A stretch of 64,000 nucleotides of DNA from JAJRRS01 sp965230275 (lineage in GTDB: Bacteria > Planctomycetota > Phycisphaerae > Phycisphaerales > Phycisphaeraceae): contig CBDDKO010000002.1 of the NCBI GenBank assembly GCA_965230275.1, forward strand, positions 1,426,001 through 1,490,000, in the 5' to 3' direction. Under the pieces are notes generated by a model. That model was given only the letters and a program-made list of their open reading frames with translations, was not told where the DNA came from and did not search any database. Below, piece by piece: positions 25,108 to 34,491 of this stretch (position 1 is its first letter; every line of letters begins with the position of its first letter). A program made the position numbers and the translations under genes.

Positions 25108-26493
25108 ATGATCGGCAAGATTTTCAAGGCCTACGACGTCCGAGCCCTTTACCCCGAGCCCCTGAACGAAGACGCCGGGTGGAAGGTCGGCTACGCCGTC
25201 GGCGAGTTTTTCAAGAAGCAGTCCGGCCCCGGCACCCCCGGAAAAGTCCTGGTCAGCCGGGACCACCGCCCTGCCGCCCCCTCCATGGCTAACGCGCTGA
25301 TCCAGGGGCTGCTTGCCTCCGGCGTCGATGTCGTGGACCTCGGCCAGGCCGACACGTCCTTCATGTACTTCGCCATCCCGTATGTGGACGGCGCGATCGG
25401 CGGCGTGCAGACCACCGCCAGCCACAACCCGATCGACTACATCGGCTTCAAGATCTCCGGCCCCGGCGCCAAGCCCGTCGGCGCGGACACCGGGCTCAAG
25501 GATATCCAGGCGATCGCCGAGTCGCTCGATTCGACCGACAAGCCGGCCGTCGGCAAGCTCGAAGCGCTGGACCTCTGGGATGCGTACCGCGATCACGTGC
25601 TCAGCTTCCTCACCCCGCTTAAAAAACCGATCAAGGTCTACATCGACGCCTGCAACGGCATGGCGACAAAGCTCGTGCCGGAGATTTTCGACGGCGTAGA
25701 GAACCTGACCATTATCCAGGAGAACTTCGAGTTCACCGACAACTGGGCGCACGAGCCGAACCCGCTGGTCGCCGAGAACATGAAGCCGACGCAGGACGGC
25801 GTGGTGCGCGAGGGCGCGGCGCTGGGCGCGTGTTTCGACGGCGACGCCGACCGCTGCATGGTCACCGACGAGAAGGGCGAGATCATCGGCTGCGACCACC
25901 TCACCGCCCTGCTCTGCGACCACTTCCTCAAGCAGCAGCCCGGCTCGAGCGTCGTCTACGACCTACGCTCCAGCAAGGTCGTCGAGCAGACGATCAAACA
26001 GCTCGGCGGCAAACCGGCCCGCAGCAAGGTCGGGCACGTGAACATCAAGGCGCTGCTCCGCGAGACCGACGGGATCTTCGGCGGCGAGCTATCCGGCCAC
26101 TTCTACTTCAAGCACAACAGCTTCGCCGACTCGGGCGCGATCGCCTTCGCCGCGATCCTCAGCGTGCTCAGTGAATCTGACAAGCCGATCAGCGAACTGA
26201 TCGCCCCGTTCAAGCAGTACCCCCAGTCCGGCGAAATCAACTTCGAGGTCGAAGACAAGGCCGGCGTCATGGCGGCGCTGAAGGAAGTCTACGCCGCCGA
26301 CGCGCAGCTGATCGACGACCTGGACGGCGTGACCATCGACTGCTTCGAATCCAAGGGCTTCTGGTTCAACGTCCGCGCCAGCAACACCGAGCCGCTGCTG
26401 CGACTCAACGCCGAGGCGAAGGACGACGCGACGCTCAAGGCGCTGCTGGAAGACCTGACCCCGCGCCTGGGCACAGTCGCCGCGGGGCACTGA
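25108..26493 (+). CDS. manB: Phosphomannomutase/phosphoglucomutase
   Basis: This 461-residue alpha-D-phosphohexomutase interconverts hexose 6- and 1-phosphates for sugar-nucleotide supply. The phosphoserine motif is TTASHNP (Ser105), the Mg loop DGDADR (residues 244-249), the sugar-specificity loop GGELSGHFYF and the phosphate-binding end VRASNTEPLLRL. Its start (MIGKIFKAYDVRALYP) has AAGGAG upstream. By overall pattern it is closer to bifunctional PMM/PGM enzymes than to PgcA or GlmM. It diverges from the OstA-like gene; both may serve envelope glycan synthesis. Confidence 0.92.
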   Translation: MIGKIFKAYDVRALYPEPLNEDAGWKVGYAVGEFFKKQSGPGTPGKVLVSRDHRPAAPSMANALIQGLLASGVDVVDLGQADTSFMYFAIPYVDGAIGGVQTTASHNPIDYIGFKISGPGAKPVGADTGLKDIQAIAESLDSTDKPAVGKLEALDLWDAYRDHVLSFLTPLKKPIKVYIDACNGMATKLVPEIFDGVENLTIIQENFEFTDNWAHEPNPLVAENMKPTQDGVVREGAALGACFDGDADRCMVTDEKGEIIGCDHLTALLCDHFLKQQPGSSVVYDLRSSKVVEQTIKQLGGKPARSKVGHVNIKALLRETDGIFGGELSGHFYFKHNSFADSGAIAFAAILSVLSESDKPISELIAPFKQYPQSGEINFEVEDKAGVMAALKEVYAADAQLIDDLDGVTIDCFESKGFWFNVRASNTEPLLRLNAEAKDDATLKALLEDLTPRLGTVAAGH

Positions 26494-26532
26494 CGATCGA
26501 CGCATCGCGGAACCTTATGGGGGACCGGCCTT

Positions 26533-27897
26533 ATGCCTGAATCCGATCCGATCCAAGATCTGCTGGACGCTTTGCAGCAGTCGCCGGACAACGTGGTGCT
26601 GCGTGCGCATGTTGGTGGCGTGCTGCTGAACCGTGGCGAGCTGGAAAAGGCCGAGGCGGTCTACCGCGAGGGCCTGAAGCTGACCCCGGCCAGCGAGAAG
26701 CTGTTGCTGGGTCTAGGCCGAGCATTGAACCAGCAAGGCAAAGCCTCTGCGGCGATCGTGTTGATCGAAGACCTGATCACCCGGCCCGGCGCATCGGCCG
26801 AGGCGCACCTGCTGCATGCACGGCTGCTGCTGAAGACCGGTGACACGCAGCGCGGCGGCTCGGCGTACCGGCGTGCGATCGACGCCGACCCGGCGCTGGT
26901 GGACGAGGCTTTGGCCGAGGCGCTGGGCGTTAGCGAAGAAGCCGTGGCGGACGACACCTTCTCGGAAGTCGATAGCGAGGGCCGTGTCCGCATGTTTGCT
27001 GAAGACATGCGTGAGGCGGTCACGTCGGTCGAGATGGAACGGCCGGAGATGAGCTTTGCCGACGTCGGCGGGATGGAGGGCTTGAAGGACGAAGTCCGGA
27101 TCAAGCTGATCGAGCCGATGAAGAACCCCGAGATCTACAAGGCCTACGGCAAAGCGATCGGCGGCGGTTTGCTGATGTACGGCCCGCCGGGCTGCGGCAA
27201 GACCTACCTGGCCCGGGCGACCGCCGGCGAAGTCGATGCCGGGTTCATCGCCGTGGGCATCAACGACGTGCTGGACATGTACATCGGTAACAGCGAAGCG
27301 AAGCTGCACGGGCTATTTGAATACGCCCGGGAGAATGCGCCGTGTGTCCTGTTCTTCGATGAGGTCGATGCGCTGGGCGCGAAGCGCTCGGACATGCAGG
27401 GCGCAGCCGGGCGCAACGTGATCAATCAGTTCCTCTCGGAACTCGACGGTGTGAAGAGCTCAAACGACGGTGTGCTGATCCTCGCGGCGACCAACGCGCC
27501 CTGGCACCTGGACTCGGCGTTCCGCAGGCCCGGACGATTCGACCGTGTGCTGTTCGTCCCCCCACCGGACCAGCCGGCGCGGGCGGAGGTGTTGCGTGCC
27601 TTGCTCAAGGGCAAGCCGCAGGCCGACGTGGATGTTGAGACGCTTGCCAAGAAGACGCCCGGCCTGTCCGGCGCGGATCTTAAGGCCGTGATCGACCGGG
27701 CAGTGGAAGCGAAGCTGCGCGAGGCGGTGAAAACCGGCGTGCCCACCCCGCTATCGACCAAGGACCTGATCAAGAGCGCCAAGGGCACGAAGCCCACGAC
27801 CAAGGAGTGGTTCGCCACGGCGAAGAACTACGCGCTGTACTCCAACCAGGGCGGGGAGTACGACGATGTGCTCGAGTACATGAAGCTAAAGAAGTAG
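26533..27897 (+). CDS. TPR-AAA+ ATPase (CDC48/FtsH-like)
   Basis: The 454-residue protein has two or three TPR units at residues 16-130 (RGELEKAEAVYREGLKLTP and so on), a linker, and one AAA+ domain: FADVGGMEGLKDEVRIKLIEP, Walker A GPPGCGKT (217-224), Walker B CVLFFDEVDALG (271-282), sensor 1 AATNAP (318-323) and the arginine-finger region RRPGRFDRVL. The VGG and SEAKL features place it in the classical CDC48/katanin/FtsH clade. The TPR part probably recruits a protein substrate or partner. Another TPR gene follows 35 nt downstream, likely in the same operon. Confidence 0.9.
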   Translation: MPESDPIQDLLDALQQSPDNVVLRAHVGGVLLNRGELEKAEAVYREGLKLTPASEKLLLGLGRALNQQGKASAAIVLIEDLITRPGASAEAHLLHARLLLKTGDTQRGGSAYRRAIDADPALVDEALAEALGVSEEAVADDTFSEVDSEGRVRMFAEDMREAVTSVEMERPEMSFADVGGMEGLKDEVRIKLIEPMKNPEIYKAYGKAIGGGLLMYGPPGCGKTYLARATAGEVDAGFIAVGINDVLDMYIGNSEAKLHGLFEYARENAPCVLFFDEVDALGAKRSDMQGAAGRNVINQFLSELDGVKSSNDGVLILAATNAPWHLDSAFRRPGRFDRVLFVPPPDQPARAEVLRALLKGKPQADVDVETLAKKTPGLSGADLKAVIDRAVEAKLREAVKTGVPTPLSTKDLIKSAKGTKPTTKEWFATAKNYALYSNQGGEYDDVLEYMKLKK

Positions 27898-27932
27898 GCC
27901 CGGGTCAGCCGACCGGGCGGAGGCGTAACACC

Positions 27933-29183
27933 TTGCCGAATCCACACGTGGCACGAGCTCAGATGCTATTGCAGCAGTCCCGGCCGGAGATGGCCGAGGC
28001 GGAGCTTGGGCGCGGCTTACAGCTCGAACCCGAAAACGGACACATCCACGCGCTGCTCGGCCTGTGCCTGATCCAGCAGAAGCGTCCGGCAGACGCGAAA
28101 CAAAACCTGCGCGAAGCAATGCGGCTCGAGCCGGCCTACTACCTCCCGCACTACCTGATGGGGCTGGTGCACCTGGATGATGATAAGCTGATCGACGCAA
28201 AGCGCGCTTGTAACGAAGCGCTGCGGCTGGACCCATACCAGGCCTGCGTGTTCTGGCTGTCGGCGCACATCCTGTTTCGCGAGAACAAGAAAGAGGACGC
28301 GCTTAAGGCGCTGGATCAGGGGCTGGCGCAGGACCCGGAGGACGTGGACTGTTTGAACCTGCGCGCCCAGATCCTGACGCAGATGGGGCGCAACAAGGAA
28401 GCGGCCGGGACGATCGAGCGCTCGCTCGCGGCCTCCCCCGAAGATGCCAGCACACACGCCACACAGGGTTGGGCGCTTCTGCATTCAAATAAACCGCGCG
28501 AGGCGCTCAAACACTTTGATGAAGCGCTGCGCCTGGAGCCGGGGCACGGCTACGCCAAGGCCGGGATGGTCGAAGCGCTCAAGGCCCGCTTCCTGATCTA
28601 CCGGATCGTGCTGGGCTTTTTCCTGTGGATGAGCCGCTTAGATGGGCGGACGCGCACCGGCCTGATCATCGGGGCCTACATCGGTTACCAGGTCCTGAAG
28701 AACGTGGCGCGGCACAGCGATGAGCTTCGGCCCTACGCCCTGGTGCTGGTCGGGCTCTACGTCGGCTTCGTGCTGCTGACATGGACGGCGGTGCCGCTGT
28801 TTAACCTCACGCTCCGGCTGAACACGCACGGCTGGCACGCGCTGGATAAGGAAGACAAGATCGCCACCGACGGGTTCGGCGCATTGATACTGACCGGGGT
28901 AACGCTCGTGGGGCTGGCGATATGGCTCGGGCAGAGCCTGCTGTACCAGTGGGCCGCCTACTGTGGGGTCATGGCGATCGTCTTCTCCACGGTCGTGATG
29001 AACCTGGCCTGGCGCACCCGGCCGGTGATGTTTTACGCCGGCGCTACTGCAGCGGGCAGCGGGCTGATCGCGCTGATCCTCACACCCTTCGACTTGCTGC
29101 TGACGCTCCCGGCGTGGATCGCCTTCGCGATCTCATTACTCATCTTCATGTTCAGCCCCCACTTCTCATCAAATCGGAACTGA
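27933..29183 (+). CDS. TPR-containing polytopic membrane protein
   Basis: The start is taken at TTG 27933 (LPNPHVARAQMLLQQSRPEM), with GGAGG 9 nt upstream; the frame stays open further upstream into the AAA gene, but that part is a shadow. The 416-residue product has about five TPRs (residues 5-215: AEAELGRGLQLEPENGHIHA, ALKHFDEALRLEPGHGYA and others) and five or six transmembrane helices from residue about 220 to the end. The TPRs probably face the cytoplasm. Given the preceding TPR-AAA gene, the two may form one membrane-linked remodelling unit; the substrate is unknown. Confidence 0.8.
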   Translation: MPNPHVARAQMLLQQSRPEMAEAELGRGLQLEPENGHIHALLGLCLIQQKRPADAKQNLREAMRLEPAYYLPHYLMGLVHLDDDKLIDAKRACNEALRLDPYQACVFWLSAHILFRENKKEDALKALDQGLAQDPEDVDCLNLRAQILTQMGRNKEAAGTIERSLAASPEDASTHATQGWALLHSNKPREALKHFDEALRLEPGHGYAKAGMVEALKARFLIYRIVLGFFLWMSRLDGRTRTGLIIGAYIGYQVLKNVARHSDELRPYALVLVGLYVGFVLLTWTAVPLFNLTLRLNTHGWHALDKEDKIATDGFGALILTGVTLVGLAIWLGQSLLYQWAAYCGVMAIVFSTVVMNLAWRTRPVMFYAGATAAGSGLIALILTPFDLLLTLPAWIAFAISLLIFMFSPHFSSNRN

Positions 29184-29276
29184 CCCAGCCCCCCCCCGCC
29201 GACGGCCGTATCCCGTGGTCCCGGGCGGCGTTTCGGGCTATCCTACCGGTCAGTCACACCACCCACGGGAGAAGCC

Positions 29277-30689
29277 ATGACGCCCAAACAAGTCCTGCAG
29301 CTGATCAAGACCAAGAACATCGAGTTCATCGACTGTCGGTTCATGGACTTCCCCGGCACGTGGCAGCACATCACCTTCCCGGCGAGTGAGCTGAAAGAAT
29401 CTTCCTTCAAAGAGGGCTTCGGGTTCGACGGCTCGTGCATCCGTGGCTGGGAGGCAATCAACGAGCAGGACATGCTCATCGTCCCCGTCGCCGACTCGGT
29501 CCACATCGACCCGTTCACCCAGCACCCGACGCTGGCGATGATCTGCGACGTCAAGGACCCGGTCATCAAGAAGCAGTTCAGCCGGGACCCGCGCTCGATC
29601 GGGCGGAAGGCAGCGGAGTACATCAAGAAGGCGGGCATCGCGGACAAGGCGATGTTCGCCCCCGAGATCGAGTTCTTCATCTTCGACCAGGTCCACTACG
29701 GCCAGGACATCAACAGCGCGTCGTACCGGGTCGACTCGACCGAGGGCAGCTGGAACAGCGGCAAGGACGACCCGACCAACACGGGCTACCAGGTCCGGCG
29801 CAACGAGGGCTACTTCCCGGTCCCGCCGACGGATTCGCTGGCTGACCTGCGATCGCAGATGTGCAAGGTGCTTGCCGAGATGGGCGTCGCGGTGGAGGGC
29901 CATCACCACGAGGTCGCGACCGGCGGGCAGTGCGAGATCGACCTGGAGCACGCCGACCTGATGCGCATGAGCGACATCTGCATGATGCTCAAGCACGTCG
30001 TCAAGAACGTCGCCGCCCAGCACGGCAAGATCGCGACCTTCATGCCCAAGCCGCTGTTTATGGATAACGGCTCGGGGATGCACACGCACTTCTCATTATG
30101 GAAAGCCGGCAAGCCGCTGTTCCCGGGCAACCACTACGGCGGGATGTCCAAGATCGGGCTCTACGCCATCGGCGGGCTGCTCCGCCACGCCAAGAGCCTG
30201 CTCGCGTTCACCAACCCGACGACCAACAGCTACAAACGCCTGGTCCCGGGCTACGAAGCGCCGGTTAAATTGGTCTACTCCTCGCGCAACCGCGCCGCCG
30301 CCGTCCGCATCCCCCGCTACTCGGCCGACCCGAAGGCGACGCGCGTCGAGTTCCGCTGCCCCGATTCGTCGTGCAACCCCTACCTCGCCTTCGCCGCCAT
30401 GACCATGGCCGCCGCCGACGGGATCAAAAACAAGATCGACCCCGGCAACCCGCTTGATAAGAACTTCGACGAGCTCGAACCCCACGAGCTCGAGCCCATC
30501 GACAGCGCGCCAGCCGACCTGGAGCAGGCGCTCTACGCCTTGGAAACCGACCACGACTACCTGCACGAAGGCAACGTCTTCTCCGACGACGTCATCCACT
30601 ACTGGATCAAGTACAAACGCGAAAACGAGATCGACGAACTAAGACACCGCCCGCACCCGCATGAGTTTTCGATGTACTTTGATATCTGA
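29277..30689 (+). CDS. glnA: Glutamine synthetase type I
   Basis: The 470-residue GSI makes glutamine from glutamate, ammonia and ATP. Signatures include GFGFDGSCIRGW (N-terminal beta-grasp), EIEFFIFD, GHHHEVATGGQCEID (metal ligands), FMPKPLFMDNGSGMHTHFSLW, NPTTNSYKRLVPGYEAP and RIPRYSADPKATRVEFRCPD. The region that in E. coli reads DKNLYDLPPEE, with adenylylated Tyr397, here reads DKNFDELEPHE, so the adenylylation tyrosine is missing. The SD is GGGAGAAG before the ATG. No glnB/glnD/glnE is adjacent. Confidence 0.97.
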   Translation: MTPKQVLQLIKTKNIEFIDCRFMDFPGTWQHITFPASELKESSFKEGFGFDGSCIRGWEAINEQDMLIVPVADSVHIDPFTQHPTLAMICDVKDPVIKKQFSRDPRSIGRKAAEYIKKAGIADKAMFAPEIEFFIFDQVHYGQDINSASYRVDSTEGSWNSGKDDPTNTGYQVRRNEGYFPVPPTDSLADLRSQMCKVLAEMGVAVEGHHHEVATGGQCEIDLEHADLMRMSDICMMLKHVVKNVAAQHGKIATFMPKPLFMDNGSGMHTHFSLWKAGKPLFPGNHYGGMSKIGLYAIGGLLRHAKSLLAFTNPTTNSYKRLVPGYEAPVKLVYSSRNRAAAVRIPRYSADPKATRVEFRCPDSSCNPYLAFAAMTMAAADGIKNKIDPGNPLDKNFDELEPHELEPIDSAPADLEQALYALETDHDYLHEGNVFSDDVIHYWIKYKRENEIDELRHRPHPHEFSMYFDI

Positions 30690-30720
30690 GTTCTCACCCA
30701 ATGATTCCGGAGCACAGGAC

Positions 30721-31182
30721 ATGGACAGCAATAGGAAAAGCCGTCGCAAGCTAATCGTGTTGATGACTCTTTCGTTCGTGGTCGGTTTGCTTGTAGTGCC
30801 CGTCGTCTTTGTGTGTATACAAGTGGTTGAGATTGCACAATCGATGTCCATCGAGAATCAGTTTGCGACAAGGGAGACGAAGCTATCAGACAAGGTCCGG
30901 CTTTTAGCCACTAGTGGCACAAATGTGATGCTTGCGGATGAAGATGGCTTTGGCTTGGTGTATGGCGACGTGGTCTTGGCCGGCTATGGGCGCGACGAGC
31001 ATACACTGACGGTCGTCTACATTCCGCGTGTGAAGGGAACCTACACTTCTGATGATGCTTTAAGCCAGCTCGGGGCGGCAGAGGTGGATCTGGCAAGCGG
31101 TCAAGTGACTGAACGCGCTACTGTTACCCAGCGGGAGTTGACCCATTTACAGGGTGTGTTTGCGTTCATGAATAATCAGTAG
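30721..31182 (+). CDS. Hypothetical single-helix membrane protein (153 aa)
   Basis: The start at 30721 (MDSNRKSRRKLIVLMTLSFV) lies just beyond glnA; a frame from 30661 overlaps glnA and is less likely. The protein has an N-terminal signal-anchor (LIVLMTLSFVVGLLVVPVVFVCIQV) and a periplasmic beta-rich domain (VMLADEDGFGLVYGDVVLAGYG, TLTVVYIPRVKG). Codon use is less GC-rich than that of glnA, suggesting a recent or poorly expressed gene. No family is recognised. Confidence 0.6.
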   Translation: MDSNRKSRRKLIVLMTLSFVVGLLVVPVVFVCIQVVEIAQSMSIENQFATRETKLSDKVRLLATSGTNVMLADEDGFGLVYGDVVLAGYGRDEHTLTVVYIPRVKGTYTSDDALSQLGAAEVDLASGQVTERATVTQRELTHLQGVFAFMNNQ

Positions 31183-31268
31183 TCCCCGCAAGACATGCTA
31201 AAATCCCGCGAATGCTAATATCCTGAACCTTGCCTGAATAACGTAGCCAAACCAGTTGTAGTAATTGA

Positions 31269-32003
31269 ATGCTTACCCTCGCCTCTCAGACCCAACCCGC
31301 CCTCGTCCACTACGTCCCCATCGCGACGACCGTTCTTTCGGTTATCTTTACGATCATCCTGACACGCCGGTTCCTGGAGCGGTACCAGATGCACTTTTTC
31401 TGGTGGGGTCTGGGGGTGGCGTGTTACGGATTAGGCACGGGGCTGGAGGCGACGATCACGCTGCTGGGCAATTCGGTGTGGCTGACCAAGGCGTGGTACA
31501 TCGCCGGTGCCCTGCTGGGCGGGTACCCACTGGCGACGGGGACGGTGTACCTGCTGCTGCGTCGTAAGAAGGCGCATCTGCTGACGGCGTTGAGCCTGCC
31601 GGTGATTATCGTGCTGAGTGTGCTGGTGGCTCTGTCGCCGATGAACATGGAGGCGTTAGAGGCTCATCGGCCGGGCGGCGCGGCGCTGGGCTGGCAGTGG
31701 ATCAGGCCGTTCACGCCGATTGTGAATCTGTACGCCGCGCTGTTCCTGATCGGGGGCGCGTGCCTCAGCGCCTGGCGTTACGCCAAGCACAACGACACGA
31801 AGCACCGGATGTTTGGGAACATACTGATCGCCGCCGGTGCGCTGCTGCCGGGGATCGGGGGCAGCATGGCCAAGGCGGGCATGGTCGAGGCGCTGTACCT
31901 CGGCGAGTTCTTCGGGCTGATCCTGATCTGGATGGGCTACGCGGCCTGTGTCCGACGGCCGGCGGAAGCGTCGGCACTGGAGCCGGCCGGGGCGGCGGCA
32001 TAA
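31269..32003 (+). CDS. Seven-helix integral membrane protein
   Basis: The 244-residue protein is almost entirely hydrophobic, with about seven predicted helices: YVPIATTVLSVIFTIILTRR, HFFWWGLGVACYGLGTGLEA, WYIAGALLGGYPLATGTVYL, LLTALSLPVIIVLSVLVALS, PIVNLYAALFLIGGACLSAW, FGNILIAAGALLPGIGGS and FFGLILIWMGYAAC. The pattern resembles the 7TM sensor modules seen at the head of some histidine kinases, but no signalling domain is attached. Function unknown. The start and RBS are weak. Confidence 0.7.
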   Translation: MLTLASQTQPALVHYVPIATTVLSVIFTIILTRRFLERYQMHFFWWGLGVACYGLGTGLEATITLLGNSVWLTKAWYIAGALLGGYPLATGTVYLLLRRKKAHLLTALSLPVIIVLSVLVALSPMNMEALEAHRPGGAALGWQWIRPFTPIVNLYAALFLIGGACLSAWRYAKHNDTKHRMFGNILIAAGALLPGIGGSMAKAGMVEALYLGEFFGLILIWMGYAACVRRPAEASALEPAGAAA

Positions 32004-32048
32004 GATACGGGTATCAACTTCGTTACCAATCATCTGGGTGAGGGCGGC

Positions 32049-33962
32049 ATGAAACTGTACGAAGCCATCGAAGCCAACGATCCGGAGGCGGCAGTCAAAG
32101 CGCTCAAGCGGATCAAAAATGTCAACCGGGAGATGCGGGATAACGGGTACACCCCACTGAGTTACGCCGCCTCGAAGAACGCGGTTGAGGTGATCCCGGT
32201 GCTGCTGGAGGCCGGGGCGGAGCCGGAGCCGGACGAGACGCTGCACCCGCTGTACATGGCGGCGATGGACGGCAGCGCCGAGGCGATGGCGGTGCTGCTG
32301 GATGCGCGCCAGTGGGAGCCCGAGCCGGTCCTGAGCGCGTTGAAGTCGGCCGCGCGGCATGGGCGCACCGAGTGCCTGCGCCTGTTGCTGGACAAGACCG
32401 GCGCCAAGCCGCTGCCGGCCGCGTTGTGCAACGCCTGCCTGACCGGCCGACTGGAGGCGCTGAACCTGCTGCTGGAACGCGGCGGCGAACCGAACGGCAC
32501 CGACGACGGCAGCACGCCGATGCACATCGCGGCCCGGGCCGGCTACCCCGACCTACTCAAGGCGCTGCTCGACGCAGGCGGTGATGTGAACGGGCGTGAC
32601 GACAAGGGACGCACCCCGCTGATGCAGGCCACGCTGGAGCACGGCAGCCAACGCTTCGCCCGGGCGAACTACCGATCAACCAAGCGCGACATCGAGAACC
32701 CGGATTCAGAAGTGAAAATCATCTGCGGCACGCTGGCCAATCCGCCACACGCCCGGCGGACAATCAAGACCCTGCTCACGGCCGGCGCGGACCCGTCGCT
32801 CGTGGACGATAACGGCCACACCGGCCTGGACATCCTTCACCAGGACGGCCGGCGTATCGATCCGTGGCTGAAGAAGAGGCTCCAAAGCGCCGGCGCCCCT
32901 CAAGTCGACCACTGGCCCAAGCGATTGATGCAGGCCATCTCCAAGAAGGACGTTGAGTCTGTCCGGGACCTGACATCACAGAGTCGGGACGTGAACTTCA
33001 AAGCCGTGCGGGGCGGCACCCCGCTATGCCACGCCTGCCGCTGTAGCAGTGCAGCGGTCGTTGAGCTGATACTCAAAGCGGGAGCCGATCCAAACATGCT
33101 GGGCGGTCACGAATACCCTGTACATGCGGCGGTGCTCAGCAACGACCCGAAGATCATGGTGATGGTTCTGGACGCCGGGGCCGATCCGAATCTGGCCAAG
33201 CCCGGTGAGTACAGCCATAACGCGCTGGAACTCGCCAAGAGTCTGGGCTATCGAGAGATCGCCAAGTTACTAAGTGATCGCGGTGCCAAGATGCCGGAGC
33301 CGAAGCACAAACTGGTTGAGCCGGGCGTGCATTGGTGGGACGACTGGGAATTGATCGTCGTCGAGGCGGAGGTTGAGACGATCGCCGAGGCCCTCGATCC
33401 CGATTGGGACTCGATCGACATGGACCCGATCGGCATGACGTTCACTTGCGGCGGCAAGGGGACGTATGTGGTCGTGCGGCCGACGGGGTACGCGTGGTCG
33501 AACGTGCTGTGCGTGAACCCGACGCGCGGTGGTGTTAACGACGACTTCAAGAACGTGGCCCGAAAGTTGGCCAAGGTCTGCGAGGCCCGCGCGATCTATG
33601 CGGCTTACAACGACACCGCCAGCGCGTGTGAGTTCTTCTGCTATGAGCCGGACGGTACCACCAGCATCGAGGACCACGGCGCGGACATGGAGTTCGCTGA
33701 TATGGCGGTCTCCTTCGCCAAGGATGAAGGCCGTGAACCCCCGGCCTGGGCCGTGCAGATGATCGAGGAGGCCGAAGCATCCGGCGAGGACCCGCCGCAC
33801 AGCACCGACCGTCTCGAAGCCTTAGCCAAAGCGGAGGGCTTCGCGCTGGGCTGGGCCTTTTTCAGCGTCGAGCCGGGCGAGCAGTTCGAGGTCGAGTTCA
33901 CGGACTACCCACCCGAGGCCATCGAAGCCGTCGCTTTCGTCGATGCGCCGTCGTGGGCGTAG
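32049..33962 (+). CDS. Ankyrin-repeat protein with a C-terminal unknown domain
   Basis: The 637-residue protein carries about eight ankyrin repeats at residues 1-410, for example DNGYTPLSYAASKNAVEVIP, DGSTPMHIAARAGYPDLLKA, DDKGRTPLMQATLEHGSQRF and RGGTPLCHACRCSSAAVVEL. From about 430 to the end is an acidic alpha/beta domain (IVVEAEVETIAEALDPDWDS, YVVVRPTGYAWSNVLCVNP, EDHGADMEFADMAVSFAKDE). No signal peptide or membrane helix is present, so it is likely cytoplasmic, a protein-binding scaffold. GAGGGCGG precedes the ATG. Confidence 0.85.
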   Translation: MKLYEAIEANDPEAAVKALKRIKNVNREMRDNGYTPLSYAASKNAVEVIPVLLEAGAEPEPDETLHPLYMAAMDGSAEAMAVLLDARQWEPEPVLSALKSAARHGRTECLRLLLDKTGAKPLPAALCNACLTGRLEALNLLLERGGEPNGTDDGSTPMHIAARAGYPDLLKALLDAGGDVNGRDDKGRTPLMQATLEHGSQRFARANYRSTKRDIENPDSEVKIICGTLANPPHARRTIKTLLTAGADPSLVDDNGHTGLDILHQDGRRIDPWLKKRLQSAGAPQVDHWPKRLMQAISKKDVESVRDLTSQSRDVNFKAVRGGTPLCHACRCSSAAVVELILKAGADPNMLGGHEYPVHAAVLSNDPKIMVMVLDAGADPNLAKPGEYSHNALELAKSLGYREIAKLLSDRGAKMPEPKHKLVEPGVHWWDDWELIVVEAEVETIAEALDPDWDSIDMDPIGMTFTCGGKGTYVVVRPTGYAWSNVLCVNPTRGGVNDDFKNVARKLAKVCEARAIYAAYNDTASACEFFCYEPDGTTSIEDHGADMEFADMAVSFAKDEGREPPAWAVQMIEEAEASGEDPPHSTDRLEALAKAEGFALGWAFFSVEPGEQFEVEFTDYPPEAIEAVAFVDAPSWA

Positions 33963-34035
33963 CCGCCGCCAGCATTTTTTTTCGATATACTTTGATATAT
34001 GATCCCGGTGTCCTCCTCGCATATATGCCACCCGG

Positions 34036-34440
34036 ATGTCAGCCATGACGTTATCGATCGCCATCAAGCCTGGCAGTGGAAAACTCAATCTGTATCGGGT
34101 GATTCATGCAGTCATCCTGCCGCATGAGCTTCAGGTCTTCCTCGCCCGGTTTGAAGATAGCCGTACTTTTCAATTCATGGCAGGCTGCGATCCTTACGGG
34201 GACACGCCGTTCAACGAGGGGCTCCTTGAAGAATTGGATATCGACCTCAAGCATCTACTAACTGATGCTCAGAGAAAGATAGGTCCGGCCCCTCCTGAGT
34301 TCGTTGACCTTGAGCAAAGCGATCATACACAAGGGGATCCGTTTGGCTGGGAAGGCCTGGTAAAATGGATAGAAGAACTACGTTCTGCGATCGCGACTGC
34401 CCGGATGGACGGGGGCAATCTTTACGCGCTGGGCGATTAG
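34036..34440 (+). CDS. Hypothetical protein (134 aa)
   Basis: The product starts MSAMTLSIAIKPGSGKLNLY (an alternative ATG lies three codons later) and has no signal peptide. It holds LARFEDSRTFQFMAGCDPYG and an acidic helical end (GWEGLVKWIEELRSAIATA). Codon use is less GC-biased than that of the neighbours. I do not recognise the family; no operon partner is evident. Confidence 0.5.
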   Translation: MSAMTLSIAIKPGSGKLNLYRVIHAVILPHELQVFLARFEDSRTFQFMAGCDPYGDTPFNEGLLEELDIDLKHLLTDAQRKIGPAPPEFVDLEQSDHTQGDPFGWEGLVKWIEELRSAIATARMDGGNLYALGD

Positions 34441-34491
34441 GTTAAACGGCAGTCTAGCATGTCACCTAGATAGACTTGTTACAATCCCGCC

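Noticed and set aside
26533..27897. FtsH protease
   Set aside because: The AAA+ part resembles FtsH, but the HExxH protease domain and the membrane anchor are missing; TPRs are at the N-terminus.
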